The notes below the pieces were generated by a model that searched no databases, was not told the DNA's origin, and saw only the letters and a program-made list of their open reading frames with translations. 34,135 nt of DNA from an uncultured Burkholderiales bacterium (lineage in GTDB: Bacteria > Pseudomonadota > Gammaproteobacteria > Burkholderiales > Burkholderiaceae_C), in NCBI GenBank assembly GCA_903880855.1, contig CAIRQX010000001.1, positions 1 through 34,135 of the forward strand, written 5' to 3'. Both the position numbers and the translations under genes were made by a program. Below are positions 8,052 to 16,616 of the stretch, in pieces (within the stretch, counting starts at the first letter, position 1; every line of letters begins with the position of its first letter).

Positions 8052-9349
8052 GGACACTGATTCAAAACGGGCGCGTCATAGACCCTGCTTCTGGCTTGGA
8101 CGAAGTGGCTGATATTGCGATAGCTGCAGGAAAAATCCTAGCCATCATCAAAAAGGGTGAATCCACACCACAAGGTTTTCAAGCAGAAAAAACGTTTGAT
8201 GCCAAAGGCTGCATAGTGGCACCTGGCCTGGTGGACTTGCAAGCGCGCTTGCGTGAGCCTGGCTATGAACACGAAGGCATGTTGGAGTCTGAACTCAAGG
8301 CGGCGGTTGCAGGCGGCGTCACGAGTTTGGTCTGTCCGCCTGACACCGATCCCGTTTTAGATGAGCCCGGTTTGGTCGAGATGCTCACCTTCCGTGCAGA
8401 AAAAATGCACTGTTCACGTGTCTTTCCTCTAGGTGCATTGACGCGTGGTTTGCAAGGCGCCGTCTTAACTGAGATGGCTGAGTTGACCGAAGCAGGTTGC
8501 ATTGGATTTAGCCAAGCAGAGGTGCCGATCGCTGACACCCAAGTCTTGCAACGCGCACTGCAATATGCATCGACCTATGGTTACACCGTCTGGCTGCGCC
8601 CACAAGATTTGCATTTGGGCAAAGGCGTTGCGGCCAGTGGAGCATTGGCCACACGTCTGGGTTTGAGCGGTGTGCCTGTGGCGGCGGAGACGATTGCTTT
8701 GCACACCATATTTGCTTTGATGCGATCCACCCAAGCGCGCGTGCATGTGTGCCGTATTTCTAGTGCAGAGGGCGTCGCCTTAATTCGCGCAGCCAAACAA
8801 GAAGGTTTGAAAGTCACTGCGGATGTCAGCATCAACTCCTTGCATTTGAGCGAACTCGACATTGGTTACTTTGACAGTTGCGCAAGATTGACTCCGGTGT
8901 TGCGCCAAGCGCGCGACCGCGATGCCTTGCGCGATGGATTGAAAGATGGCACCTTAGATGCTTTGGTGTCTGACCATTCACCAGTGGATGAAGACGCCAA
9001 AGCATTGCCTTTTGCAGAAGCAGAACCAGGTGCTACGGGCTTGGAGTTATTGCTCAGTCTCTCGCTTAAATGGGCGCATGAAACAGGCGTGCCTTTGCTG
9101 CGTGCTTTAGATGTAGTGACAGCCCAACCAGCACGTATCTTGGGTCAAGACAAAAGCATTGGCCATTTACAAGTGGGTGGGTTTGCTGATATCGTAGTGT
9201 TTGATCCAGTAGACCCATGGCAAGTCACTTCAGAAGGTTTGCACAGCCAAGGTAAACACACGCCGTTTGGTTTTGCGCGCAGTGGTATGGCCTTGCCTGG
9301 GCGCGTCAAAGCCACCTGGGTGAATGGGCATTTGGCTTTCGCAGCCTAA
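8048..9349 (+). CDS. pyrC': Dihydroorotase-like protein lacking metal ligands (PyrC'/PyrX)
   Basis: A 433-aa amidohydrolase-fold protein of the multifunctional dihydroorotase family. Active enzymes bind zinc through DxHxH; here the motif is [10 protein letters not shown], with Q65 and R67 in place of the two His. The later His sites are also lost (LRPQD where HxED is expected, CRISS where CHVST is expected). The aspartate in VSDHSP remains. This matches the known non-catalytic PyrC' of Pseudomonas, which is needed for ATCase assembly with PyrB. The 4-base overlap with pyrB supports that role. A catalytic dihydroorotase must be encoded elsewhere. Catalytic inactivity is inferred, not tested. 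Confidence 0.93.
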   Translation: MRTLIQNGRVIDPASGLDEVADIAIAAGKILAIIKKGESTPQGFQAEKTFDAKGCIVAPGLVDLQARLREPGYEHEGMLESELKAAVAGGVTSLVCPPDTDPVLDEPGLVEMLTFRAEKMHCSRVFPLGALTRGLQGAVLTEMAELTEAGCIGFSQAEVPIADTQVLQRALQYASTYGYTVWLRPQDLHLGKGVAASGALATRLGLSGVPVAAETIALHTIFALMRSTQARVHVCRISSAEGVALIRAAKQEGLKVTADVSINSLHLSELDIGYFDSCARLTPVLRQARDRDALRDGLKDGTLDALVSDHSPVDEDAKALPFAEAEPGATGLELLLSLSLKWAHETGVPLLRALDVVTAQPARILGQDKSIGHLQVGGFADIVVFDPVDPWQVTSEGLHSQGKHTPFGFARSGMALPGRVKATWVNGHLAFAA

Positions 9350-9361
9350 ACGTTCTTTTTC

Positions 9362-10093
9362 ATGCAGACCCTGCGTACTGTCGTTAAATTTGTGCGCATG
9401 CTGTTGTGGGTGTTGTATGGCTATTGGCGCATTCGCACGGTATTTCATAAGTTAGAACCCCAAGCGCATGCCGCGGCCGTTGAAGAATGGGCGCAAGGCA
9501 TGTTGTCTATCTTGGGCATCACGGTGCGCGTGCAAGGTGAGCCCAGCAGGGGGCCGGTGCTGATGGCGGCTAACCATATTTCGTGGTTAGATATTTTGGT
9601 GATGCACGCAGCATGCCATTGCCGCTTTGTAGCGAAATCTGAAATTCGCGCTTGGCCTTTGCTAGGTGTATTGACCGCAGGTGGTGGCTCTTTGTTTATC
9701 GAGCGCACCTCCAACCGCGATGCGATGCGTGTGGTGCACCAAATGGCAGACGCATTGTCAAAAGGACAGTTACTTGCAGTGTTTCCAGAAGGTGGAACGG
9801 GTGACGGCAAAACCTTGCTTCCGTTCCATGGCAATTTGTTGCAAGCGGCTATCGTGGCGCAGGCGCCTATTCAGCCTATCGGCTTGCAGTTTTTAGAAGC
9901 GCACAGCGGTGCGATAAGTTTTGCGCCTTGCTATCACGCTGAAGACACTTTGTTGGGTTCCGTTTGGCGCACTTTGTGCGCGCCCCCTTTGTTGGCGGTA
10001 GTGCATTACGGCGCGAATGAAATGGCGCAAGGGCGCAGTCGGCGTCAATGGGCTGTGGATTTACGCGAGAGCATTCGCAGGTTGATAGATTGA
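9362..10093 (+). CDS. plsC: 1-acyl-sn-glycerol-3-phosphate acyltransferase (PlsC family)
   Basis: A membrane-associated acyltransferase that makes phosphatidic acid from lysophosphatidic acid, or acylates a related lipid. The catalytic HX4D is in NHISWLD (H72, D77), the substrate-binding block is FPEGGTGDG (about 142-150), and FIERTSNR matches block II. A hydrophobic N-terminal helix (about residues 9-24) is a likely membrane anchor. It lies 12 bases after pyrC' and is usually the last gene of this unit in Comamonadaceae. The next gene begins 18 bases later, so read-through into the sulfur cluster is possible. Confidence 0.92.
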   Translation: MQTLRTVVKFVRMLLWVLYGYWRIRTVFHKLEPQAHAAAVEEWAQGMLSILGITVRVQGEPSRGPVLMAANHISWLDILVMHAACHCRFVAKSEIRAWPLLGVLTAGGGSLFIERTSNRDAMRVVHQMADALSKGQLLAVFPEGGTGDGKTLLPFHGNLLQAAIVAQAPIQPIGLQFLEAHSGAISFAPCYHAEDTLLGSVWRTLCAPPLLAVVHYGANEMAQGRSRRQWAVDLRESIRRLID

Positions 10094-10111
10094 GTTACAT
10101 TGCCAACCCAT

Positions 10112-10504
10112 ATGAGTACAAAGAAAATTCAAAAAGCAAAACCTACTAAGTTGGGTGTCAAGGCCGTTAAGAAAAAAGCCAGCCAGAATAAAACATCTGA
10201 TTCGATGGACGCGATGTTTGAATTGGCGGCTGAAACATTCCGTGTGATGTCGGCACCTATGCGGTTGAAGATCATCAATTGCTTGTGCGAAGAAGAAAAA
10301 AATGTGGGGCAGTTGTTGGAGGAAATCGACACCACCCAGCCCAATATGTCGCAACATTTGAATACTCTCTTCAAAGCCAAAATTTTGGGCCGTCGGCGTG
10401 AAGGGGTGCAAATTTATTACCGCATCATCAATGAGCGCGTCGTCACTTTGTGTAGAGCGGTGTGTACGCAGATAGCTATCGATAGCGATATCGCGCACTC
10501 TTAG
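10112..10504 (+). CDS. ArsR-family transcriptional regulator (SoxR-type, putative persulfide sensor)
   Basis: A winged-helix repressor at the head of the sox cluster. I chose the ATG at 10112 (130 aa); a TTG at 10100 would add four residues. After a lysine-rich N-terminal tail (1-25) comes the HTH fold, with recognition helix TTQPNMSQHLNTL (74-86) and wing RREGVQIYYRI. Cysteines lie in helix 2 (C57 and C59, NCLCEEE) and in the last helix (C114 and C118, TLCRAVC). This pairing matches persulfide-sensing SqrR/BigR/SoxR proteins, where a polysulfide bridge releases DNA. With only 18 bases after plsC, its promoter is inside plsC or shared with it. Confidence 0.85.
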   Translation: MSTKKIQKAKPTKLGVKAVKKKASQNKTSDSMDAMFELAAETFRVMSAPMRLKIINCLCEEEKNVGQLLEEIDTTQPNMSQHLNTLFKAKILGRRREGVQIYYRIINERVVTLCRAVCTQIAIDSDIAHS

Positions 10505-10586
10505 CTATAGACAGAAAATCATTAGAACGCGTCGTGGTGTGGTCACATAAATCTCTTTGAGATTGAAATCTACCCAAGGAATTGAT

Positions 10587-11564
10587 TTGAATAGGTGCAT
10601 ACATCAGCGTTGCTTGGTATTTTTGTTTGTATGGCTTTTTAGTCTCGGATTCATTGCGCACGCCCAAGTTGCAGGTAAAGCGGTAAGTGCCAAACCGCTG
10701 ATGCAGCTTAAAAAAATAGACCCACATGTTTTTTATGTGCAGGGAGTCCCAGAGATGGGCTCTTCCGCGAATCAAAACTTTATATCCAATGCCGGTTTTG
10801 TGGTGACACCTGCTGGCGTTGTGGTGGTCGATGCCTTAGGCTCCCCTGAACTTGCACGAAGGCTGTTGGCAGAGATAAGAAAAATAACCAAGAAACCCAT
10901 ACACACGGTGGTATTGACCCACTACCACGCTGACCATATTTATGGACTGCAAGTGTTCAAAGAGGCTGGCGCACGTATCTTGGCGCATACCGCTGCGCGG
11001 GAATATTTATTTTCAGACACTGCCAAGTTGCGTCTAGAAGTCTCTCGCCAAGAGTTGTGGCCATGGATTGATGAAAAAACACGGCTTGTTGCCGCGGACG
11101 TTTGGCTAAACAATCCGCATAGTTTCACTGTCGGTGGCATTCGGTTTGATATTGAACCGGTAGGGCCTTCGCACACGGCAGAAGATTTGGTGGTGTATCT
11201 ACCGCAGAAAAAAATATTATTTGCGGGAGACTTGGTTTTTCGAAACCGTATTCCTTATGTGGGGCAGGCGGACAGCAAGCACTGGATAGAAGCATTACAA
11301 AATTTACTGACCTTTAATACCCAATGGGTGATACCTGGGCATGGCCCTATCTCCAATGACCCCAAGGGTGATATGACCCTGACGCGTGACTATCTTCTGT
11401 ACTTGAGAGAAACCATGGGGCGTGCCGCAAATGAGATGGAGCCTTTTGAGAGTGCTTACGCCAAAACAGATTGGTCCAAGTTTGAGAAAATGCCACTGTT
11501 CAAACCTGCTAATCGCATGAACGCTTACAACACCTATTTGCTCATGGAGCATGAATCCAAATGA
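10587..11564 (+). CDS. Periplasmic metallo-beta-lactamase-fold hydrolase (SoxH-like)
   Basis: An exported MBL-fold protein of about 325 aa. Zinc ligands are in THYHADH (about 111-117), in GPSHTAEDLVV, in FAGDLVF and in IPGHGP. The start is uncertain because no ATG is near. I prefer TTG at 10587, six bases after AAGGA; it gives a clean signal peptide (MNRCIHQR plus a hydrophobic core ending AHA). TTG at 10557 would add ten residues. Related proteins occur with sox genes (SoxH) and in quinoprotein systems. The substrate is unknown; a thiol ester or sulfur intermediate is possible. It overlaps the thioredoxin-like gene by 4 bases. Confidence 0.85.
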   Translation: MNRCIHQRCLVFLFVWLFSLGFIAHAQVAGKAVSAKPLMQLKKIDPHVFYVQGVPEMGSSANQNFISNAGFVVTPAGVVVVDALGSPELARRLLAEIRKITKKPIHTVVLTHYHADHIYGLQVFKEAGARILAHTAAREYLFSDTAKLRLEVSRQELWPWIDEKTRLVAADVWLNNPHSFTVGGIRFDIEPVGPSHTAEDLVVYLPQKKILFAGDLVFRNRIPYVGQADSKHWIEALQNLLTFNTQWVIPGHGPISNDPKGDMTLTRDYLLYLRETMGRAANEMEPFESAYAKTDWSKFEKMPLFKPANRMNAYNTYLLMEHESK

Positions 11565-12055
11565 AGCCGTTGATGCAACGTCGTGCTTTGGTGCAAAAGC
11601 TCATGGCGGGAATGTCTTTGTTGTGTATTGCCAATGGCGCATGGGCGGCACCAGTCACATTACCCGTGACCGATTCATTGCCGAATGCTTTGGCTACCGC
11701 TTTGCAAGCCAAACAGCCATTGGTCGTCATGGTGAGCCTGCATGGTTGTCCCTTTTGCAAAGTGGTGCGTGAAAACTATTTGCATCCTCTGCGCGACTTG
11801 GGCTTACAAATCGTGCAGATCGATATGCGTGATAGTCGGACCATTGTTGATTTCGATGGGTCTTCCAGCACGCAGGATGCTTGGGTTCGTAAATACGGCA
11901 TCAAGCTCGCGCCTACAGTTCTGTTTTTCGGCAACCAAGGCCGTGAGGTGGCCGCGCGATTAAAGGGTGCGTATTTGCCTGACTTTTATGGGGCCTATTT
12001 GGATGAGCAGCTGCTTGTTGCACGCCAAGCGGTTGTAGCGCATAAGCAAGGCTAA
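11561..12055 (+). CDS. Periplasmic thioredoxin-like protein (SoxS/SoxW-like)
   Basis: A 164-aa exported thioredoxin-fold protein. The signal sequence ends near NGAWAA (residue 30). The redox motif is HGCPFCKVV, with C63 and C66, and the cis-proline segment LAPTVLFF comes later. In sox clusters such proteins reduce the SoxY C-terminal cysteine and keep SoxYZ active; by position and motif this is the likely role here. No CcdA/SoxV membrane electron donor is encoded in the window, so reducing power must come from elsewhere. It overlaps the preceding MBL gene (ATGA). Confidence 0.85.
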   Translation: MKPLMQRRALVQKLMAGMSLLCIANGAWAAPVTLPVTDSLPNALATALQAKQPLVVMVSLHGCPFCKVVRENYLHPLRDLGLQIVQIDMRDSRTIVDFDGSSSTQDAWVRKYGIKLAPTVLFFGNQGREVAARLKGAYLPDFYGAYLDEQLLVARQAVVAHKQG

Positions 12056-12110
12056 ACAAACATAGCCCTTCAAACATCAACCTTTATACAAATTAATTAG
12101 GATGCCATCA

Positions 12111-12425
12111 ATGAAGACATTTTTAATTGCTATTTCCCTGATCTGGATAGGCTTAGCGCAGGCACAGCAGCATCCTTTATTCAAGGGCGCTGACTTGCCT
12201 TTAGGCGAAAAGTTAATTGCTGAAAACAAATGCAATGAGTGCCATATCCGCCGTGTTGGCGGTGATGGAAGCAGCATTTACAAGCCCACTGGCCGTATCA
12301 ACACCGCCGGCGCATTGCGTGGCATGGTGGAGTATTGCAATACCGAACTCAATTTAGGCTTCTTCCCAGAAGACACCAACGCGGTAGCTGCTGTTTTGAA
12401 TCTAAAACACTACAAGTTCCGATAG
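12111..12425 (+). CDS. Small periplasmic monohaem cytochrome c
   Basis: A 104-aa exported cytochrome. A signal peptide (MKTFLIAISLIWIGLAQAQ) is followed by one CxxCH haem site (CNECH, about 42-46) and a C-terminal helix with YKF at the end. The start at 12111 has AGGA eight bases upstream; the ATG at 12102 directly abuts that site and is unlikely. The axial methionine candidate is M68 in LRGMVEYCN. It sits between the thioredoxin-like gene and soxC, so it may accept electrons from SoxCD or SoxAX, but the partner is not known. Confidence 0.85.
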   Translation: MKTFLIAISLIWIGLAQAQQHPLFKGADLPLGEKLIAENKCNECHIRRVGGDGSSIYKPTGRINTAGALRGMVEYCNTELNLGFFPEDTNAVAAVLNLKHYKFR

Positions 12426-12524
12426 CGCTGACTCTGCCGCACTGGTAAACCCGCATCTTTTTACATTCGAGATCGATTATATTAGTGGTTGTTGATATAT
12501 AAATGTGAAATGGAAGGACTGTCT

Positions 12525-13895
12525 GTGAATGCTTCAGATAGAACGCTGTCGGGACGAATTCAAAAGGCCCCGGAAAATTTCTTAGACCGCGAAGGAATTC
12601 GCACAGTCATTGCTGAGAGCAAAAGCGGCCGCCGTAACTTCATTCGGCAAGCCTTTGCTGCAGCTGCGACTGGTGCTGCGGTACCTCTGGCCATGGCACA
12701 AAGTAATCCAGTGCCAAGCGAAGGTGGTGACCCCAATATTTTGAATTTGCCAGAACATGCCAAAGCGCTGGGCCAAGGTGTCGCCGCAGAAGGCGGATAC
12801 GGCAAGCCCTCCCAGTACGAAGTCAATGTGCAGCGCCGACAAAGCCCAGGACTCACGCAAACAACACAGGCTTCGGTTTCCTTTGCGCCCTTGCAGTCTT
12901 TGTTTGGCATCGTGACGCCAAGCGGTTTGCATTTTGAGCGACATCACCAAGGTTGGTGGGACATCGACCCTTCTAAACATCGCTTCATGATCAATGGCAT
13001 GGTGAAAACGCCCACCGTGCTGACCATGGATGAGATCATGCGCTTGCCATCTGTTTCGCGTTTCCACTTTATTGAATGTGGCGCCAACACGGCAGTGGAG
13101 TGGGGTAACGTGGCAGTGCCTACTGTGCAATACACACACGGCATGGTGTCTTGCAGTGAGTTCACGGGCGTGCCACTGATCAAGTTGCTTGAATTGGCTG
13201 GAGCCGATCTCAAAAAAGGCAAATTCGTTTTAGCTGAGGGGGGTGATGGTTCCTCTATGACGCGCACCATTCCCATGAGTCTCATCACCTCTGGTGAGGT
13301 GCTGGTGGCTTACGGACAAAACGGTGAAATGCTCAGACCTGAAAACGGTTACCCCTTGCGATTAGTGGTCCCTGGTATTCAAGGCGTTAGTTGGATCAAA
13401 TACCTGCGGCGTGTTGAGGTGGGCGATATGCCTTACGCAACTAAAGATGAAGCGGTTCACTATATGAATCTCATGCCCAATGGGCAGCATCGTCAATACA
13501 CCAACATCCAAGAATGTAAGAGCGTCGTCACAACACCTTCTGGAGGACAGGTCTTACTGGATAAAGGTTTCTACAACATCACGGGACTCGCTTGGTCGGG
13601 TCGTGGCAAGGTGAAAAAAGTAGATGTCAGCGTGGATGGTGGGCGCAATTGGAAACGGGCGCGCCTAGAGACTCCTGTACTGAGCAAGTCATTGACGCGC
13701 TTCAATATTGATTGGGTGTGGGATGGAAAGCCGGGCATCATCCAAAGTCGTGCCACCGACGATACGGGTTTTGTCCAACCCACATACCAGCAGTTGCGTG
13801 CGGTGCGTGATACCCGATCCATCTATCACAACAATGCTATTCAGTCTTGGCTGATACAAGAAAACGGCGAGGTCAAAAATGTACAAGTGTCATAA
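12525..13895 (+). CDS. soxC: Sulfane dehydrogenase molybdopterin subunit SoxC
   Basis: SoxC is the molybdenum-cofactor subunit of SoxCD, which removes six electrons from the SoxY-bound sulfane sulfur in the periplasm. A Tat signal is clear (SGRRNFIRQAF, about 34-44, then an Ala-rich core ending AMAQS). The sulfite-oxidase fold follows, with the Mo-ligand cysteine in HFIECGANTA (C185) and the C-terminal Mo-oxidoreductase dimerisation domain (GLAWSGRGKVKKVDVSVDGG). I chose GTG at 12525 because GGAAGG lies seven bases upstream; this gives 456 aa. ATG at 12510 would add five residues and include that ribosome site. It overlaps soxD by 17 bases. Confidence 0.95.
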   Translation: MNASDRTLSGRIQKAPENFLDREGIRTVIAESKSGRRNFIRQAFAAAATGAAVPLAMAQSNPVPSEGGDPNILNLPEHAKALGQGVAAEGGYGKPSQYEVNVQRRQSPGLTQTTQASVSFAPLQSLFGIVTPSGLHFERHHQGWWDIDPSKHRFMINGMVKTPTVLTMDEIMRLPSVSRFHFIECGANTAVEWGNVAVPTVQYTHGMVSCSEFTGVPLIKLLELAGADLKKGKFVLAEGGDGSSMTRTIPMSLITSGEVLVAYGQNGEMLRPENGYPLRLVVPGIQGVSWIKYLRRVEVGDMPYATKDEAVHYMNLMPNGQHRQYTNIQECKSVVTTPSGGQVLLDKGFYNITGLAWSGRGKVKKVDVSVDGGRNWKRARLETPVLSKSLTRFNIDWVWDGKPGIIQSRATDDTGFVQPTYQQLRAVRDTRSIYHNNAIQSWLIQENGEVKNVQVS

Positions 13896-14955
13896 AGTCA
13901 TTTTGACGGCCGTATTGCTGTTTACAACTGTTAGCGCATTTGCGCAGTCTGCGGCATATCCGGGCATTGGTCGACCAGCCACTCCCAAGGAAGTTGCAGC
14001 GTGGGATATTGATGTCCGTCCTGATTTCAAGGGACTCCCACCTGGTTCTGGCTCGGTGTCGCAAGGCCAAGATGTGTGGGAATTGAAGTGTGCACAGTGC
14101 CATGGTGTTTTTGGTGAATCCAACGAAGTATTCAGCCCTTTAATTGGTGGCACCACTAACGAAGACATCAAAAATGGTCGCGTCGCCAACCTCACTAGAC
14201 GCGACTTTCCCGGCAGAACCACCATGATGAAAGTGGCAACGGTATCAACCTTGTGGGACTACATCAACCGAGCCATGCCATGGACCGCGCCCAAATCACT
14301 CAAAACCGATGAGGTGTATGCAGTGACTGCGTATATGTTGAATTTGGCTTACGTCGTACCAGACAATTTTGTGTTGTCTGACAAAAACATTGCAGAGGTA
14401 CAAAAGCGCATGCCTAACCGCAATGGCATGACAACGCAGCACAACCTTTGGCCTGGCAAAGAATTTAACGGCTCGACTAAACCGGATACAGCCAATGTGG
14501 CGTGCATGAAGGACTGTGTTCCAGAGATAAAAGTCTCTTCTATGCTGCCCGATTACGCACGCAATGCCCACGGTAATTTGGCAGAACAAAACCGCATAGT
14601 GGGTCAACAAAAGGGCGTCGACACACTGCAGCCAGAGAAAAAGCTGGGAGATCGCGCTAGCGCTTCATCGCCGGCTTCATCAAGCATCAAGTCCGTAGCA
14701 AAGACTGCAGATCCAGCTATAGCACTTCTTGCAAAACACAATTGCAACGCCTGCCATGCTCAAGACCGAAAAGTTGTAGGCCCAAGTTTTAATGACATGG
14801 CGAAAAAATATCTAGGCAAAGTAGACTACTTGGCTGGAAAAATAAAATCTGGTGGTGCAGGCGTTTGGGGGCCCATCCCTATGCCAGCGCAAAGTGCACC
14901 AGATGCAGACATCAAAACCATTGCTAGCTGGCTGGCTGCCGGTGGGGCAAAATAA
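13879..14955 (+). CDS. soxD: Sulfane dehydrogenase dihaem cytochrome subunit SoxD
   Basis: SoxD is the electron-accepting partner of SoxC. A signal peptide (to about FAQ23) precedes two cytochrome c domains with CxxCH sites CAQCH (71-75) and CNACH (289-293). A long middle region (about 160-250) carries two extra cysteines (C209, C213), and a low-complexity Ser/Ala linker (about 259-275) joins it to the second haem domain. The length of 358 aa fits SoxD. The start ATG lies inside the end of soxC, so the two subunits are translationally coupled. Confidence 0.94.
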   Translation: MYKCHKVILTAVLLFTTVSAFAQSAAYPGIGRPATPKEVAAWDIDVRPDFKGLPPGSGSVSQGQDVWELKCAQCHGVFGESNEVFSPLIGGTTNEDIKNGRVANLTRRDFPGRTTMMKVATVSTLWDYINRAMPWTAPKSLKTDEVYAVTAYMLNLAYVVPDNFVLSDKNIAEVQKRMPNRNGMTTQHNLWPGKEFNGSTKPDTANVACMKDCVPEIKVSSMLPDYARNAHGNLAEQNRIVGQQKGVDTLQPEKKLGDRASASSPASSSIKSVAKTADPAIALLAKHNCNACHAQDRKVVGPSFNDMAKKYLGKVDYLAGKIKSGGAGVWGPIPMPAQSAPDADIKTIASWLAAGGAK

Positions 14956-14983
14956 CCCTTAGATATTCAATAGGAGCACTTCC

Positions 14984-15439
14984 ATGCAAACTCGACGCGA
15001 GACCCTCAAGCACAGCGCTGCTGTTGCCAGCCTATTGGCGGCTACAGGCCTGTTCCCCCAATACGCGCAGGCTTTTGACAAAGCCGCATTTGATGCCAAG
15101 ACCATCAACGAAGCGATCAAAGCCATGGGCGGCGCTGTTCCAGTAGAGAGCAAAGACGTCACCATCACCGGTCCAGACATCGCAGAAAACGGCGCTGTAG
15201 TTCCTTTTGGCGCGAGCACCTCTTTGCTCAATGTGAAACGCGTTTTGCTATTGGTTGAAAAAAATCCTTCCGCATTGGTGGCCATGTTTAATGTGAGCCC
15301 TGAGGTGGATGTCAACTTTGCAACGCGCGCCAAGATGGGGCAATCGTCTGATGTCTACGCAGTTGCTATTACCAATGATGGAAAAGCCTTCTTTGCTAAA
15401 AAAGAAGTCAAAGTAACCCTTGGCGGCTGCGGCGGCTAA
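14984..15439 (+). CDS. soxY: Sulfur carrier protein SoxY
   Basis: SoxY carries the sulfur substrate on a flexible C-terminal arm. The protein is 151 aa and ends in the diagnostic GGCGG, with the substrate cysteine third from the C-terminus. The N-terminus has an arginine pair and a hydrophobic stretch (TRRETLKHS, then ending YAQA), consistent with Tat export, which is known for SoxYZ. AGGAG lies eight bases before the ATG. Its partner soxZ follows 30 bases downstream. Confidence 0.97.
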   Translation: MQTRRETLKHSAAVASLLAATGLFPQYAQAFDKAAFDAKTINEAIKAMGGAVPVESKDVTITGPDIAENGAVVPFGASTSLLNVKRVLLLVEKNPSALVAMFNVSPEVDVNFATRAKMGQSSDVYAVAITNDGKAFFAKKEVKVTLGGCGG

Positions 15440-15469
15440 TCACTATTTAATTAATTTAGGAGTCATACC

Positions 15470-15781
15470 ATGGCAGATCCAATGCGCATTCGTGCCCAAG
15501 CAGCTGGCGACAAAGCCACTATCCGTGTTTTGATGAGCCACGAAATGGAATCAGGACAACGCAAAGACGGAACTGGGAAAACTATTCCTGCTTGGCATAT
15601 CCAAGACGTCACTGCAACACTCAACGGCAAAACCGTCATGACTGCCGAATGGGGCCCCGCAGTATCTAAAAACCCATTTCTACAGTTCACCATCAAAGGC
15701 GCTAAAGCTGGTGACAAAGTAGGCATCACCTGGAAAGACAACAAGGGCGATACACGCAGTGATGAAGCGACGGTAACTTAA
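15470..15781 (+). CDS. soxZ: SoxYZ complex subunit SoxZ
   Basis: A 103-aa immunoglobulin-like beta-sandwich protein that dimerises with SoxY. It has no signal peptide and would be exported with SoxY. Characteristic segments are MRIRAQ near the start, LMSHEMESGQRKD, IPAWHIQDV, LNGKTV and the closing ITWKDNKGDTRSDEATV. AGGAG is placed well before the ATG. It sits between soxY and soxA in the standard order. Confidence 0.97.
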   Translation: MADPMRIRAQAAGDKATIRVLMSHEMESGQRKDGTGKTIPAWHIQDVTATLNGKTVMTAEWGPAVSKNPFLQFTIKGAKAGDKVGITWKDNKGDTRSDEATVT

Positions 15782-15812
15782 AAAAATATTGACCCCTATA
15801 ACGGAGACATGC

Positions 15813-16607
15813 ATGAAAAAAATCGCGCTTGCTGTGGGGCTTGTTGGCCTTTCAGCCATTGCCTTTGCACAAAAATCATCCACTGACAGCATCGCCGAAT
15901 ACCGGCAAATGCTGCAAGACGGAAACCCTGCGGATCTGTTTGAGGCCAAAGGTGAAGGTCTGTGGACGCAAAAGCGCGGACCTAAAAATGCCAGCTTAGA
16001 AAAGTGTGATTTAGGCAAAGGCCCTGGTGTCTTCAAAGGTGTGTGGGTAGAGTTGCCGCGCTACTTCGCTGATACTGGCCGTGTGCAAGATCTGGAGTCA
16101 CGCTTACTCACCTGTATGCAAGAGTTGCAAGGCTTTGATGCGCAAGAAATCGCCAAAACACCTTTTGGTAGAGGCGAGCAAAGTAACGTGACTGCACTGG
16201 CAACGTGGATTGCCGCTGAATCCAAAGGCATGAAGTTAAATCTTCCGCAAGACCATATGGAAGAACGAAAAATGTACGAGGTAGGTAAGCGTTTGTTTTT
16301 CATGCGCGGCGGATCGCACGACTTTGCCTGCGCCACATGCCACTCCCAAGATGACAAACGTATTCGCTTACAAGACTTACCCAACATCACCAAAAATCCT
16401 GGCGCTGGAAATGGTTTTGGCGCTTGGCCTGCTTACCGCGTGTCCAACGGACAAATGTGGGGCGCTCAGTTGCGCTTGAATGACTGCTACCGCCAACAAC
16501 GGTTCCCTTACCCAATATTTGGCAGTGATGCCACGATTGCTTTGGGCGTCTATATGGGCGTGAATGGCAAAGGCGGTGCAACCGTCGCTCCTGCCATCAA
16601 GCGATAA
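15813..16607 (+). CDS. soxA: L-cysteine S-thiosulfotransferase cytochrome subunit SoxA (monohaem type)
   Basis: SoxA and SoxX join thiosulfate oxidatively to SoxY. I chose ATG at 15813, which has CGGAGA upstream and gives a clean signal peptide ending AFAQ; the ORF can open at 15789 but those residues are not signal-like. Only one haem site is present, CATCH (173-177), in the C-terminal domain. The N-terminal domain keeps C65 and C101 in place of a haem motif, as in the monohaem SoxA class. The axial cysteine that becomes a persulfide in the family is C225 (LNDCYRQQRFP). Length is 264 aa. Confidence 0.95.
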   Translation: MKKIALAVGLVGLSAIAFAQKSSTDSIAEYRQMLQDGNPADLFEAKGEGLWTQKRGPKNASLEKCDLGKGPGVFKGVWVELPRYFADTGRVQDLESRLLTCMQELQGFDAQEIAKTPFGRGEQSNVTALATWIAAESKGMKLNLPQDHMEERKMYEVGKRLFFMRGGSHDFACATCHSQDDKRIRLQDLPNITKNPGAGNGFGAWPAYRVSNGQMWGAQLRLNDCYRQQRFPYPIFGSDATIALGVYMGVNGKGGATVAPAIKR

Positions 16608-16616
16608 GGAAAAAAA

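Noticed and set aside
7386-8057. A 223-codon open frame on the - strand opposite pyrB
   Set aside because: It lies wholly antisense to a clear PyrB coding region, has no family-like motif, and is His- and Arg-rich as expected for a shadow frame.
10470-10500. Palindromic string around GATAGCTATC near the end of the first ArsR gene
   Set aside because: It encodes the C-terminal residues QIAIDSDIA in frame; the repeat is probably a by-product of coding sequence and not an operator.
12582-13139. A 185-codon open frame on the - strand opposite soxC
   Set aside because: The + strand encodes SoxC motifs throughout this range, and the antisense product has no recognisable feature.
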